Numbered from the stretch's first letter, positions 15,301 to 28,600 are shown. The stretch: 64,000 nt of DNA from Ascaris suum (GCA_013433145.1 CM024168.1:13756868-13820867); one strand, 5' to 3'. Translations and numbers: made by a program. The notes: generated by a model from the sequence alone, not told the origin.

Positions 15301-18300
15301 TGTCGCACCCGTAAAACCATACACCGAGTTCGCCGATATCTTTAGCGCTAATTGTCGACCGTTCAACACCATGCAACTGCAATATATCAGCATTCAAAAT
15401 ACATTCCTCGGCCCATTCTTCGAACAGAAATACAACAAGTGAAATTAAATATGAAAAGCGAAACGTCCGCCCGAACCACATCACCTGGCGACTTCCGCCT
15501 AAATGTGCTTAATCACTAGGTTATGGCTGTTAACGAAACCAACCGAAATGGATCCTTCTCGTTTTTGAGGTCAGCTTTAGCTCTCTTCCTGGCCGAAAGT
15601 AAATCCTCGAGGATTTCAGGCAGCAGGCCACGACGTACATTCGCCTTCACAAAACGGTTATTTGACGGTGAAACCTCAAAGTCGTCCTCCTTTAACCTGC
15701 AAATTTGAGTCCGCCAATCACTTTAAATCTTTAACATTGAACTTCTATTTTGATATTTACTAACGTCCTCCCGAGCATTCAAACATTATCATTCATAGGT
15801 GACTAAGTACATCTCACATTATTCATAGACCTGATACAAAAAACCACCGCCAACTGCCAGATTAGTAACCGTCAACGATCGTTCAATCGCCCGATGATTA
15901 TCGGATTCCATGTTTAGAAAGCACAACTGAGCAACAAGATGGCTACGAGATAAACGAAACCGAATATATGACTTTATTACTAGAATAGTTCATTTATGCA
16001 CTTCGGGAAAGCAGCACATAAGAACAATATCCGAATAAAGCTGCATCATTCACTACTTCGTTGAGAAATAGTGTAAAACACTGACTGCAAGCCCCTCCCT
16101 TAATAGATATTCCTCCCTATAGAAGGTAACAGCACCACAAATCCACATCTATAGAAACCTGGAAAACCTATAATTTTCTAGACCTCTATGCAAACACTGG
16201 TGTACGACAATTTTTTTTCATGCAGAAGTCTTACCTGCTGCAAACCAGAATAAAGAAAAACGAGTAAATTAACATAAGGTCACAGAACTTGCCCCTGTGC
16301 TGACGGCTGCCCTTGAATAAGTGTTGTGTAACAAATATTATGAGCAATCATAACTGACGGATACAGTGATGCGAAATCGAGTGTAGCAATTGGAACCGCA
16401 TAAAAACCGCGAATTGGCTCAATCACGGTCGCCCCTTCAAAGGTGTCGTCAGTCTGTGCGGCGTCCATCACTGGCACAAAGAAATGATGCGATTTTGCCT
16501 GAATACCTTTGTTTAATATGAGCAAAAAATTACCACAAAGAAATCAATAAACACCTGAATAGCAGAAGATGAAATAAACATTTAACAATTGCACTTCGTT
16601 TTAGAACGGCCACCTCTTTCTACAGCTCTAATGTGCGCTATTACACATACCGAGTTTTTCATAGTTCGGCGCGAAAACGAAGCGAACCTTTCTCAGAAGC
16701 TGTGACATGACTTTGACTTGTTGCCCTCTGGACAGCAGATAATCCAGTGGTACACCAGTGACTCGTGCCATCTCTATATAATTGATAACCGACATCAACT
16801 TCTGCAGAAGACGCAATGGAAGGTACGCATCCTTCATGCAATAGACCGCAAGACGACGGCGCGTCAACGGAGTACCGTTCTTAAATATACAACCACAAGC
16901 ATTGCTCATTTCCAACAGTGAAGTCGAAGCAATCCAAACGAACCACAACAAACTACGATTAAACATAGTCAATGCTGTTTACAGCATACAACAAAGCACA
17001 TCATTTTTAACAGGCACAATGGCCAACACGAAATGTTTTGGTAATCTCGATTCAAACTTCCGCCATCTGTCTCTGTCAAAAACCTCTCAAACATGAAGTT
17101 AGCAGAACTTCACTACTGAAAGCTGTGCTTAGATGAAATGTAACCTAAGTGTCTTTGCACTGATTTCACATTGTAACTCGAGTGAGGCTGGAAAAGATCG
17201 ACTCTCCTGGAAACCATTGCTATTTTTTAAAGGTAAGATCGTTGAATTCATCACTATTATTCCTCCCAGGGTATAGCGACCCAAAAGCCTCCTCATCCTT
17301 GGAAATCTAAGCCAGTTCATATAAAAGAATTTTGCGACAATTTAATCGTTCAAGCAAACAATAACATGACGCACAGGGTTCACAATCTCGGAGAACTTCG
17401 CAAGTTTTCTCAGAAAAATTTTCGAAGCGGCGATCACTTCTAACCTGAAGATCTGCAATAAGTGAGTAATCGACATCCTCCTTCTGTTCGCCAAGAAAGT
17501 GATAACTGACACTGTTTAACGAATAACTGCGTAATTTGTAGTCTCGCAAAACAACCTGCAAAAAAATGGAGTAAAGCTCTACAAAGGAAATGCGTAATAT
17601 TCTCACGAATACACTGCACCGTTCCACCAATGTACGCCTCTTTCAAGAGAAACCTACGGCAGGCAGCAAGTGCTAAAAAGGCGTTCTCGTGGTGGAAAAC
17701 ATTCCATACATACTACGGAGTAAACGAAAGTAAGATAAATAAGCAGGATGGTGCAAGATGATACAATGTGATAACCTGTGAATCCGTCCCAAACAACATT
17801 TTTTGAAGGAAAAAGGCAGCACTGAAGCAATAGAATGACTTTATGAGGCGAAAGTGCTTTCCTCCTTGACATTCTGTTGTTCATCAAGAATAACAGCGTT
17901 TTGTACATCCCTTCTACTGCTGCAACTACCTATGCATTTCATATACAACGACCTACACCGCCACAATCGTAGAAAGAATTTACGACGCCCTCCTAGTTCT
18001 GGTGGGATGATAAGGTTGATCACTGAGTGCCGACGCATTACGGCAGTTTCCAATCCAGGATACCTTCCCGTCCGAAAAACACTTGCCGAATGCAGGGATC
18101 GAACCTGCGACCTTCTGTTTACAAGACAGACGCTCTAACCACTGAGCTAAGCCGGCTACACCAACCGCCCTCTTTTCTTCTCCGAATAGCATTCAAAGTA
18201 ATATTCAGTGCCAAAAATTACAAAACACGTGCGTTCATATTTTCGTGAAATATGTGCAACAATATTCATATCTAGCTCTTTGAATTTCCCATAAACAACT

Positions 18301-21300
18301 CGCTTTCCTATGCAAATGCTCGTACACCAGAACCCAACTGACGTAAAACGCGACTCCACTGATGGTGAAATGAATGTAAATCTTTCGACACGTTAAAAAT
18401 CTCCTTGGAAATCGACGAAACAGCATGGAAATTTGTGTAGAATACCAACCTATCACAACAAATTTTACGACCCTAGCATCACTGCTACCTGGTTGAAACT
18501 ATCACACAAAAAGATAGACAGACAAACATATACATATACGTAAATGCAGTCTCGTCACAATGCACATTGTGGATGCAAATGTGCAAAAGGGCATAAGAAC
18601 TTATTGAACCGTTTCAGTGGTAAAGGGCGAAACTATTCTCTTCAAGTAAAACATATGCCTTGTTCAGAAACAATAAAGAAAAGAGAAACTCAATTGAACA
18701 GCGCATCGAATCAAGGAACGGCTAAAGAGTTGGAAGATGTCTAGGTTGCAACAAAATGCGCGCAAAGAGGGGAACATAAAAAACCTTTCAAAAAAAAATG
18801 CCATAAAGGAATTTTTTTAAATACAGAGAAGTGTTGAGAGTTAAGCAGTAATAAAAACTGCAAAAAGCTGAGTGATGTGAATTCATTGGCTATCTACGAA
18901 CTCACTGAAAATTCTAAATATTCCTTTTATTTCCTTTACGCTGATAGAATTCGAATACAGAAAAGAAAGCCCAACTACACTCCGTCCTATCCCTTTGTTA
19001 GCCCCGACCATGCATCATTCTGCAAACATCGCATTGCCTATATATAGAATGAACCGTTTTGAACCTATACCCGACTAATGGATTGTGCACACGAGAGACC
19101 CAATGTGCTGCTACAGATGACACCATACAGCCCTTACTCTAAAGAGAAAATAAATAAGCCAAAAGGTTGACTGAATTCTTCGTGCGTTCCGTGGTAAACA
19201 ATCGAATTGACCATTCTTCAAGAAACACATTAAAGATAACAGAAATTTCTTTAATATTTCAGTTATAATCATGAAGGATGTAAGTTAATGCTCCAAGAAG
19301 CAATAGGTGGATTGCATCGTCAAAGTGAGTATTTCCCGTAGATAAATCAATGCACGATTTCAACAGCGAAATTGCAATTAAATTAATGAAATTTTACAGC
19401 GCTAATTTTGATGCACAAAATAAATCAGCATTCTACACTCTACAACACCAAAGCTCTTTCTATTCCTCCTCTCAAAAATACTCAAAATTCGAGTGCGGTA
19501 ACGTGCTGATGGAAGTATCTATTTAGTTTCATGTGAACAAATCAATAAGGAGGCATTAAGAGAAGCTCTCAAACACAAAAAAAATGCATGGATGAACCAC
19601 CTGCATAACATCGAAAATAACGCGTCCTTCCATACTTGTGTACTTATTGGTACGATTGCCCATCTGTTTACTTGAGACAGGCATATCACGAACCTTCGAC
19701 AGGGAACTCGGAACGCGTCCCAACATCGCCACTTTGCTCTCTATCTGAATGATAAGTTGAGGGTTCTATGTAGTTCTACTTAATGAAAACCAATTTCTAG
19801 ATAAACATTCCTAAACGTTATTCAATTTATAATCAATTCACAAATTGGAAATCCATAACTAATGCTCTATTGAGTTGACATAGACGTATCCTTCCCCTCG
19901 ATCACTATTGCTAGAATCAATAAAAGCCTTCAGTTTTGAAATTCCAAAATGAACTCCATGACCCTGCTTATTTATGAATGCTGGATGCACCAAAAACCAA
20001 GGTCAAAACACATCCATATCCGTCTGCACACAAAACCTGGTCATTCGAACTTGGTCAGTTTCAGATGTCCCCTCTCCCTTAGAATGTTCCTCAAAAGAAA
20101 GAAATATCGGCACTGGTGCCCGCATCCCACTTCCTGGAAGAGGCCAACTCCATGAATAGAATAAATATGTGTTCACGCTACTCCAAGAGATTAAATTCGT
20201 TGCGGACTAATGAAACGGAATACAGTCTCAGCAATAACGTACCTTTAGAGCTTTGGCTCTATCGATGATGTAGGGTATATCAAAGTTCTGAATATTATAT
20301 CCGGTCACGATATCCGGATCCAAAATTCGCACGAATTCTGCCCATTTCTGGAACATGATTCAAACACATCGAGTGGGGTCTCGTCCTCTTAAATTTCTTC
20401 GCATTTTAGAGGAGTGAAGATACTCAATTTTCAGAAAATTCAGCGGAGATGTGCTCGAAAATATGGAAAGAAGGATTAAATATCGTACAACACACATACT
20501 TCGGTGAGCGTATCTACAAGCCATAAATGCACTTCTTTTACCACAGAGTTTTCATTTTCCCGACAACATAAATATAACACACATATTTGTAGATGGTTAC
20601 CGCATCCGGACGATTAGAAACCCAGAGATTCTGTTTCCCCAGCTCTCTGAGACTGTTTCTCTCGTAAAGGCAGCCTACATTCAAAAAGAAAATATTTCAG
20701 TTTATTTGGTTTCTGGAAGTTTAAGCAGGCACTCAAAATTGCTTGTAAGCACAACATAATGTTTGACTTATGAGATTTGATGCTTGCGTGAATAATTCGA
20801 TTTCAACGTGGCGAGATAATGAGGAAGGCATTCGATTAGGAACCCATATGAGGGATTCGATTAGGAACCCATATGAGGGATGGAATAATGTCCGAGAGGT
20901 GGCCTGTGCCCAGAAGAAAGTTTCAAATACTCCCGACGCTCAATAAAGAGGTTTCGCTAAAGCCGAGGTGAATACGGTGCATAAACAGCAATTAGTTTCC
21001 TGATTATGAAGTACTGGAAAATATTATGAGCTTATCTCAGCACTACATCTAGATTTATCGCAAAAATATAAACACGTTGAAAGCTGCTGCTTTGATTTCT
21101 GCAATTTGCAGCCGAGAATTACTTAAGAAAATTTCAGTAAAATTCATTTCCTCAGGAAAGTTTTACTGCAAAGAAATGCTACAGAGGTGTGCCAGCCTTT
21201 CATTTTATCTAAAATGCCTCACCTCTAGGAGCTCGTGCTCATTCCGGCAAACAATGATATCACTGCCGATAACAGGCGTCGTGTCGCCGATTACAAAACA

Positions 21301-24300
21301 ATTACGAATAAATGGGTCCGTGCCACCTTCCACCTTCACCATATTCGCTATTTGAATTACCGCATCCGTGTGAGCCTCAGGAAAGATGCCTTAAAAACAT
21401 ATTGCATTCTTTGATAATCCTCTACAACACTTCTTCTATTTGAAAGACGTCACAACAAACAGAATTCACGGTGAGAGTATTAATCAACATCACAGTGACA
21501 TGAACGAGAATGCTACAACGAGAGAAAATACTTGCAAAAAAAGCTCTAGTTGTCAGCATCAAAAGGAACCTTCCCCTCTCTTCTTTCTCAACGCCAAAAG
21601 TACACGACTAGGCCCTTACTTACTCCGCAGGTATAACAAGTACACAAGAGTTTAATTACCTCTCCGATTGGTACATTCGATATCGAAGGAAAGAATTCGT
21701 AGTGGAGCAATAGCCGACCATTCGGGAGCTGATTCCGGCGCATGCACTACCACATCGGTAAATTTTATTGTACACTAAAGAGTATACACCGTAAAAAAAA
21801 ATCAATTTAAAAGGAGATAATATTAGCAATAAGAAAGAAATGATGCAAATCATAAATCGTTTTGCATTAACATAATCGTTTAGTTCTGAAGTGAAAAATA
21901 TGGATCGCTGGATTTATAAGAGCATATCGGGAAAGCGATCCAGCAAACTCCATTGAGTGTTACATCGGAAGAGCAACGAAACAGGCAAGAAAATATGTTT
22001 AAAAAACACTAACACAACGAAATTCTGAAAGCTGTATATAAATTTTTTTCTCACACAGAGAGGGAGTGGGGAATTGAATCGTTTTCATCCCCCTGGCAAC
22101 AGCTGCATGCAAACTCCTTTACCCTCAAAATAACAGACGATACGTGAATTCAACCAAGGGAACCGCTAATCCCAGAGAGCTACAATAGCCGACGGGGAAT
22201 GTGGCGATTATCTTGGCACGACGTGTTCTTCGCTACTCACCTGATCCCAACAATCGGCGTCATAAACATTCAAAAGCAAAGTGGAACAATACATTTTTTT
22301 AAACTCAGGTCTGCAGCTGCAGACTGTCAAGGAAATGGTTTGCGGGTTTCTTCCTCTTTCCCTCAAAACCACGATTCCGGTGCAGCATTGGAGCGGAGAG
22401 AAAAATCGAAGCATCTAACCTCCAACTGGCATCGACTGACCATCTGTCCCTCAGGAACGACATCATATTTACGGCTCGGCAACACCACCCAACCACAGCC
22501 GACCAAGCCCAGATCGACCATGAAACGAATTTCAAAGTCGACATTGGCTTCAAAACAACTCAACGAACTGCGCTCTCCTTTCCCATACAAATCTATTCCT
22601 TCCTGAAAAACCCGTCGACCTGAAAAAGATGTACACTGAAGTGGTAAAAGACTGGCGCCGAAATCAACAGTGGTTCAGTAGTACGCAAATCTAATATACA
22701 CAAAAGTATTGAAGAGGTGAAGCAACGCTATAAATTCATTCCGCGGCGTCATAACCGACTACCAAGCGATGACACAATCGGCAATATCTGCTCAAAGATT
22801 CACACCTACTCGAAAAATTTCAGCTCCATCAATCCCGCTGAAAACAGCAGATGTCATCACTACGAGCTTAGCACCTAAGAACGATAGGCAACAAGTCGAA
22901 TGTATACATTGAATGCATGTAGTCTTATCTAGCCATCAACAAAGAAAAGCGACGCCTCACATATTGGAAAGAGCTTCGGTGTGCGAACGAAGACTTTGAG
23001 AAACTTCTGCTTTAGATTCTTGCGATATCCATATATATCCGCTCCGGTAGTCAACTCCAAGTCGACCACTAAATTTTCGACTCCTTTGGGAATGCCTATT
23101 CCTGATGATGCCGCATTCTGAAATATGCATGATAAGCTAGAGATTCCAAAAGATGGACCTTATTTCTCAAAAAGCAGGAAAGTTTTCTTCGCTGAGGTTT
23201 CCTGAGCAGCCATCGCAGCCGTTACCTCAAAATGGTCAAACGAGGAGCAAGCGGCGTCGAAAGTGGGGAACAGAGAACACTAGAAGGATAAACAGGAGCA
23301 ATTTCCCTTCAAAAGTGGCAAATTATTTTTAAAAAAACACAGCGGCGGAAATAAAATAAGAATAAGATTTACTCGTTCAACAAATTTGAAACAGTCGCAT
23401 TTACGCAATCTAATGTCGCGCAAAATATTCAAAACCAGCCTAAAATAAACGCAGCAATTTTGTAAACATGCAATGGAGCGCGAGCTAAGCAACCCCTAAT
23501 TCTAAATAAAACTCGTGCAGAGTGCGAGAAAGGTTGTAAGGATCGCACAGCCTGAATAAGCCATAGAAAGGCAGCCTAACTGAGCGCCAGGAAAGCAGCT
23601 CGCACGTCTTGTTTATAGGATCGGCGTCTCTATTCAGTATGAGACCCGCACCGCCACGTCGAATCTGCTTTGGAATGCGCATGCTGCTCATATTCCACTT
23701 ATAACAGTAGCGGTACAAGTGAAAGTAAGACCTAACTCATTATGCGCGGATCCAACCCTGAAAAGTGCTGTGTGAAAGATAAGACTCGATTCCGGTAATC
23801 TCCGTATATCATAAGTTGTATTGTTTTATATCGTCCACACTCTAATATGCCAGGACTATCCGCTCACTGCTCTCAAAGCTTGCTAATATGGAGTGTGGGT
23901 AAAGCGGAATCCAGCTCGTGCAAGCTATGTGAAGCTTCCCGGGTTGCAGCCTATGCAAATTGTTGGCTTGCTCCACTCGGCTCACTTCCGGTTCCTTTAC
24001 ACATCTCTCCTTGTCAAATTTTCGGTTTGTTTCATCAGCGGAAAAGCGTGTGTTCAGCAATTAAAACTACCAACATATTCGTCCTAGCACATTTTATGTT
24101 AAATCGGTTTGCATTTGAAAAATATCACAGAAAAGGACGAAATATTTTCTGAGAGGAACAAAAATGAAGACGCTTCAATATTCCTGGCAGAAGGAAATCT
24201 TTTTTTCTCCCTTGGAATGGGCACGGGCTTGCTAGATGGGGCTTATGCTGAAACGTTCAGATATGCTTTTACTATCTTGCATGACTTCGATCTGACGCAT

Positions 24301-27300
24301 TCAGCTTTGTGGATGGTTAAATAGTGGAGATTTACCTATTTAACCTTCCTCACCGATTCAAAAATATAACTGTCAAGATTGTAGGCATCGGATCCCCGTA
24401 AAAATCAGTCCAAAATTGGACGACGAGGGATGAGATGTTCAAGGAGGACTCAAATTATAAAATGCTCCCCAATACGAGACTACGACCACGAATGGCGACG
24501 GCATGAGCATAAATCAATACAAGTACTGATCATGCAGTACACGAAATGAAAGCAACCTTGACGTTATCGTTGAGCACCTTTTTAGCGCGTTCAATATACT
24601 CCGGCAGAAAAGAATCGCCGACAAGCACATAGAAATAGGGCACGAACGCATGCACCTGGACGCACAATGAGTTCCCGTCCATTGATACACCGAACAAGCG
24701 CACCACTACATCATCACGTTGATCTGTAACGCAATACCATTGAACAACCGAAAACATTCGCACTAAATTGCGTCTGGAGAAACGTGGTCGCTCATCATGG
24801 TATTTGGCAGTTGAGAAGCCTCAGGAATTGTGGACGGTTTCGATTTTGGTGTTTTGCGATTCCTTCGGGCAAAATGCGATTTGCAAAAGTTGGTGCATCT
24901 ATGGGAAAAACTGATCGGGGATAGACTGAAAAGTGCGCAGTGTGCATCCTCGAGAGAATGGAAAGATAACTTCGCCATTGCCGTCGCCACAGGCGGGACT
25001 AGTGGGCTGTTGCTACGACGTAATGCTTTCGCTGATGCTGGTGCATTCTTGTCGCAGCCGAAAGCTCCCAAAGGCCCCCGAAGGTCTATTTTGAAGCCGT
25101 CGACTTCCGCGAGGGTATTTCGATGGTTGGACTACCTTAATTATTGGGATCACACGACTGTCGCTCCATGTTATTAATTCTAATGAAGTGTGCTTGTCTT
25201 GTAGACAGAGGGCATATGCACGAAGGCACGACGTAACACGACATAACTAACGCCGATTCACACCTCAGAAAAACATCAAATGCACGAAAGAACCCTGAAA
25301 CGGTTTGGCAGATACGTCTGTGAAAAGGGTGGAGGAAGTAGGTAGAGGCCCCCTAAACCTGCTCTATTCACAAACAAACCTGCTCTATTTCGAGTGACGA
25401 ATAGAATAGTTGAGGAAAATTCAGCCCGACTGATGCTTCCCTCTCAGAGGGGTCAACTCTGGAGGGCAATCGCCCCACAATCTGTCTATCCAATTCCCAT
25501 CTAGCATAACAGTGATAGCTGTCGTTCAACTGTGCAACGCTTCCACTCGGGAGCACCAACGCTTTCTTCCATCCTAAGGTGAAACACTTCACCTTAAGAA
25601 TAAAATTTTGAAATTTCAGGACATTTTGTTTCTTCGAAAAGAATATCAAATTAGCTGAGTAGGTGCCCTCAATTTATTAACAGAAACAAACAAACCATAC
25701 CCATGAAATAATCGATATCAATAACTTGCAATGCAATATCCAACTGATTGCCTTCACCGATTCCATCAGGCAGTGGGGGACGAGCCCAATTCGACTCTAT
25801 AAAATAAGAGAAGAAAGCGAGAATAAAAATTAAACATTCAATCGACGAAAAAACAAATCAGTTCTATAGCCGTTGTCAAAAACAGTGTCAACAGAGTGAA
25901 ATTCTTTCCAAAATATAGGCAAATAAGCCTTTAAAATCCTCAATTCTTGTACCCTCCCTATAACTGTTCAAATGGAAATCAAAATGCCGAGGTGAATAAT
26001 CAAAAACGATGCCAAGTGAAAGACATGCGAGATCAGCCGCTGCTTTCTGTTTAAATTAACGATGAATCACGATGGATCCCTCACTGAAGTATTGCATTTA
26101 TTATCCGCTGGAAGAGACATAACGCCGTTTAAAAGCTGTCATTCACAAATTAGATGACGTTTGTTTCAAGTCCTCGTTCTTCAACAACAACAAAAAAAAA
26201 ACGAGATGCCTAAATCTTATGCCGATAATTGCCGAAAAGCGCAATTCCTTATAACTTATTAATCATTAAAAGTACGCCTAACTATATCTGAAGACCGGCT
26301 TAACAAGGAAATCGAAACCAGTAAAAAGCGCGAAGCAATAAAGATGGACGGCAGGTGTGCGGCCTCTAGCAAGATGTCCTAAAAACTGGAATTTGTCTCC
26401 AACAACGCTCATGAAAGCTTCACTTCATGGTTAATAATTTCCTTACTCGCTATAAGAAGATCACAAAGTTATCGACTTATAACACAAAGTTACCATTCCA
26501 ACACCACAGTGCGAGCAAAATCAACTTTCCTTTAGCAATGGAACTAAAATGCACTGCATCAAGAGCTTATGCATTTCAATGTCAATTCTGTGTTAACGAA
26601 ATCAAAGAAACCTAATTAATGACGCCTTTATCACCTCTCATAATTGATGAGCCCTAAATGGAAATGGCGAGAGGAACCGGAAGAAACATTTTCTAACGCG
26701 ATAAACTGCTCCGCAAACCTGCAATTCAAAACCATACCCCTCAGCAAGTTCTTTCCCCACTGAGTTTTCCATGCAGTCCATTGGGGCACTGGTTTTTTTT
26801 CTTTAGCTTTTCCTCTCTATTTATGCATATTCACAATCCGTTTCGTTATTTAAAAAGAGGTGATTACTTACCCTACTGTGCTATTATCTCCGCGTCGGAG
26901 AAATTCTAGCACAAAAGAGATTTTAAATATCGATGAAAATTCTGATTTAAATCAATAACAGTCACAAATTTCTTACTTTGCTGAATATCCTGACTATTTG
27001 CCGATGAGTGTGACGATGACGACGCACCATCTTCCGACTGCGATGCGAGTGAGGCGAGACAACTCACAAAAGCTGATGGCTGCTCTTCATTGGGCCTCAA
27101 TTCAACAACAATAAAGCTGAGGAAATAATAATTTAAATGAGATGCGGAATAATTTCCAATCGATTTACTTCCCTCATTTCTCATATGTTTAAAAGGATAT
27201 GTAAGATATTCATGTCATGAAGCTTAATACTGCAGTGTTTCTTATCTATAACGTTGTTAACACTGAATGTGCCCAAATAATACGTTCATAACTGAGCGAC

Positions 27301-27829
27301 CGCATATCACACTGCGTTCATTCTTTAGAAATTCGTTTCTTTGTGAGGTATATCGTTTCCGTTTTCAATCGACGACGATCACCACCTTGTTGCGAAATCG
27401 CAGAAACTGTTTATCCAATTTCTTCGGGGAGGGAACTTCATTAGCGCAGTTTGCAAAAAACATCGGTAATATCGATAAGGATTTTGACATACGAAAGGCG
27501 AGAAACCTTTTTTTAAAGGAACAGGTAAAGTGCACCTTGACGTCATTAAAATTCGATTATAGCAATTTTCAGAGAAAGGGAACTTCGGAAATGATGGGTT
27601 ATTTCCATCTGCAAAACATAAAGTAAAATAATGTGAGATAGTCAATTAAGTGAAAACATCTTAAGGATGATAAGTGAGTCGAATTGTGTCAGTTAGGCAA
27701 AACAGACGTTCGCGAAATCTGTTGAAAACTTCTGATCACAAATATCAACACAACAGGGATATACCTGACTCGTTTTGATTTCGGCTGAGTCGACGGTGCT
27801 ACTGTCCTTTTCCCGACTGGAGGAGCCAT
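8841..27829 (-). CDS. pold-1: DNA polymerase delta catalytic subunit (POLD1 family)
   Basis: This is the replicative B-family polymerase that synthesises the lagging strand and proofreads with a 3'-5' exonuclease in the nucleus. Exons in coding order: 27765-27829, 26977-27116, 25701-25796, 24557-24723, 22961-23117, 22420-22619, 21660-21774, 21223-21389, 20243-20347, 19601-19744, 17445-17555, 16688-16879, 16289-16498, 15544-15689, 15163-15376, 14491-14628, 13779-13985, 13194-13271, 12568-12687, 11616-11769, 10420-10592, 9420-9517, 8841-8937. They total 3294 nt, giving 1097 residues against 1107 in human POLD1, and every junction is in phase. Exo I is D306-I-E308, Exo II D392, Exo III D506. Polymerase motif A is DFASLYPS (D594), motif B contains SANSVYG, motif C is YGDTDS (D748, D750). 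CysA is C1003/C1006/C1019/C1022; CysB, the 4Fe-4S ligand, is C1051/C1054/C1064/C1069. The start follows a trans-splice-like site, and the N-terminus is short and basic. The exon 13/14 junction (around 16289 and 15689) has an alternative pairing, so a few residues there are uncertain. Confidence 0.96.
8972..9043 (-). tRNA. tRNA-Thr (anticodon AGU)
   Basis: A 72-nt cloverleaf can be folded without mismatches. The acceptor stem is GCCTCAT with ATGAGGC, followed by discriminator A. The D stem is GCTC/GAGC. The anticodon stem TCTGT/ACAGA encloses loop CTAGTAA, giving anticodon AGT. The T stem GCTGG/CCAGC encloses TTCGATT. There is no intron, and the A-box and B-box regions look intact. The gene lies in the last intron of the polymerase delta gene (8938-9419), on the same strand, next to a (TA)n tract. 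It should be transcribed by RNA polymerase III independently of its host. Confidence 0.95.
9276..9360. repeat. (TA)n microsatellite, 85 bp
   Basis: A pure TA dinucleotide run inside the last intron of the polymerase delta gene, between exon 22 (ends 9420) and the tRNA-Thr(AGU) gene. It is the shortest of the three TA tracts in the window. Confidence 0.97.
18084..18156 (-). tRNA. tRNA-Thr (anticodon UGU)
   Basis: A 73-nt cloverleaf. The D stem is GCTC/GAGC. The anticodon stem TCTGT/ACAGA encloses loop CTTGTAA, giving anticodon TGT. The T stem GCAGG/CCTGC encloses TTCGATC. The acceptor stem GCCGGCT with ATTCGGC pairs except for a G-T wobble and one C-T mismatch at the sixth pair, so the gene may be slightly decayed or the base is a sequencing difference. 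It lies in the 2-kb intron between exons 10 and 11 of the polymerase delta gene, on the same strand as its host, with no intron of its own. Confidence 0.88.
20830..20879. repeat. Tandem duplication of a 25-bp unit
   Basis: Two identical adjacent copies of a 25-bp unit (beginning ATTCGATTAGG and ending CATATGAGGG) lie in an intron of the polymerase delta gene. Identity of the copies suggests a recent slippage event or an assembly artefact. No function is implied. Confidence 0.9.
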
Positions 27830-27836
27830 AACGTCG

Positions 27837-27846
27837 CTGAGAACAA
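27837..27846 (-). promoter_or_regulatory. Probable spliced-leader acceptor of the polymerase gene
   Basis: On the minus strand the sequence TTGTTCTCAG ends 7 nt before the polymerase delta start codon (27827-27829). A polypyrimidine AG acceptor with no upstream coding exon, followed by a very short leader, is what nematode spliced-leader trans-splicing produces. An ordinary 5' UTR intron would look the same, so transcript data are needed to decide. Confidence 0.5.
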
Positions 27847-28600
27847 CTTCCCACTGCTATGCAAATAATCCTGATAAATTAAACTCATTTACAATGCAAC
27901 AATATAAGACGCATACATGTGAAGTCCCGTTATAGCTGTCCATAGCCTAGAACACTTCGTTGCTCCGTTTAATGCGTTAGCACTTTTAGGGGCTGTAAAA
28001 GCGCCTAGGCATTGCCAACATAATCAGAAGGCCGGGCACGGACCGGAACATGAGATGGTGGGCTGCATTACCAGGCCCATCAGAGTTACACGATGTGCTC
28101 AGATCGGTGAATGAAGACGCGACACATGGCAATAGACCAGCACACAAAAAACGATCGGTAATCAGGACCAGATCAGTAGGAGTGGATGGGATATGAGAGG
28201 GGGGAGGAGGGGAAAACAGGTACATGGAAGACGGTAGGATTCATATCAGTGGGATTGCAAGGAACTACACCAGTACATGGAAGAGGACAGATGAATGAAA
28301 TGAGTGACAAACTGGTATAGCTCTGCACGTGGAGAAGCTCTTCGTTGGAAAATTCTAAGCAACGGAACAAGCACAAACAAATGGAGAAACACGCCAGCCT
28401 GGCTGGCACGAACTACGCTTTCGCCTACACATATGACCTATAAAAGGCTTGCCCCTGCGTGAGATAAAATGAGTGCAAATATTTTGGTTCCTTTGAACAC
28501 TCAAAACTCTTTTTAAATGATAGATTAGTACGAAATTTCACACAGAAACATCTTAAGGCGCATACTATACCCATCAAATCTCTTACCTCTATTTTCAGTG
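27847..28600. promoter_or_regulatory. Divergent intergenic region, possible shared promoter
   Basis: About 0.76 kb separates the 5' end of the polymerase delta gene (minus strand, 27836) from the start of the plus-strand gene model at 28601. No TATA box or known factor site is distinctive. A purine-rich stretch (GAGAGGGGGGAGGAGGGG) is present near 28195-28212. If both models are right, the region must carry promoters for both directions. Confidence 0.3.

Noticed and set aside
24763..25177. Overlapping ORFs of 102 (-) and 115 (+) codons inside a polymerase intron
   Set aside because: Both strands are open over the same bases, neither joins the polymerase frame (the exon ends at 24723 with a clear TTACAG acceptor), and no family is recognised. 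A decayed nested sequence is possible but unsupported.
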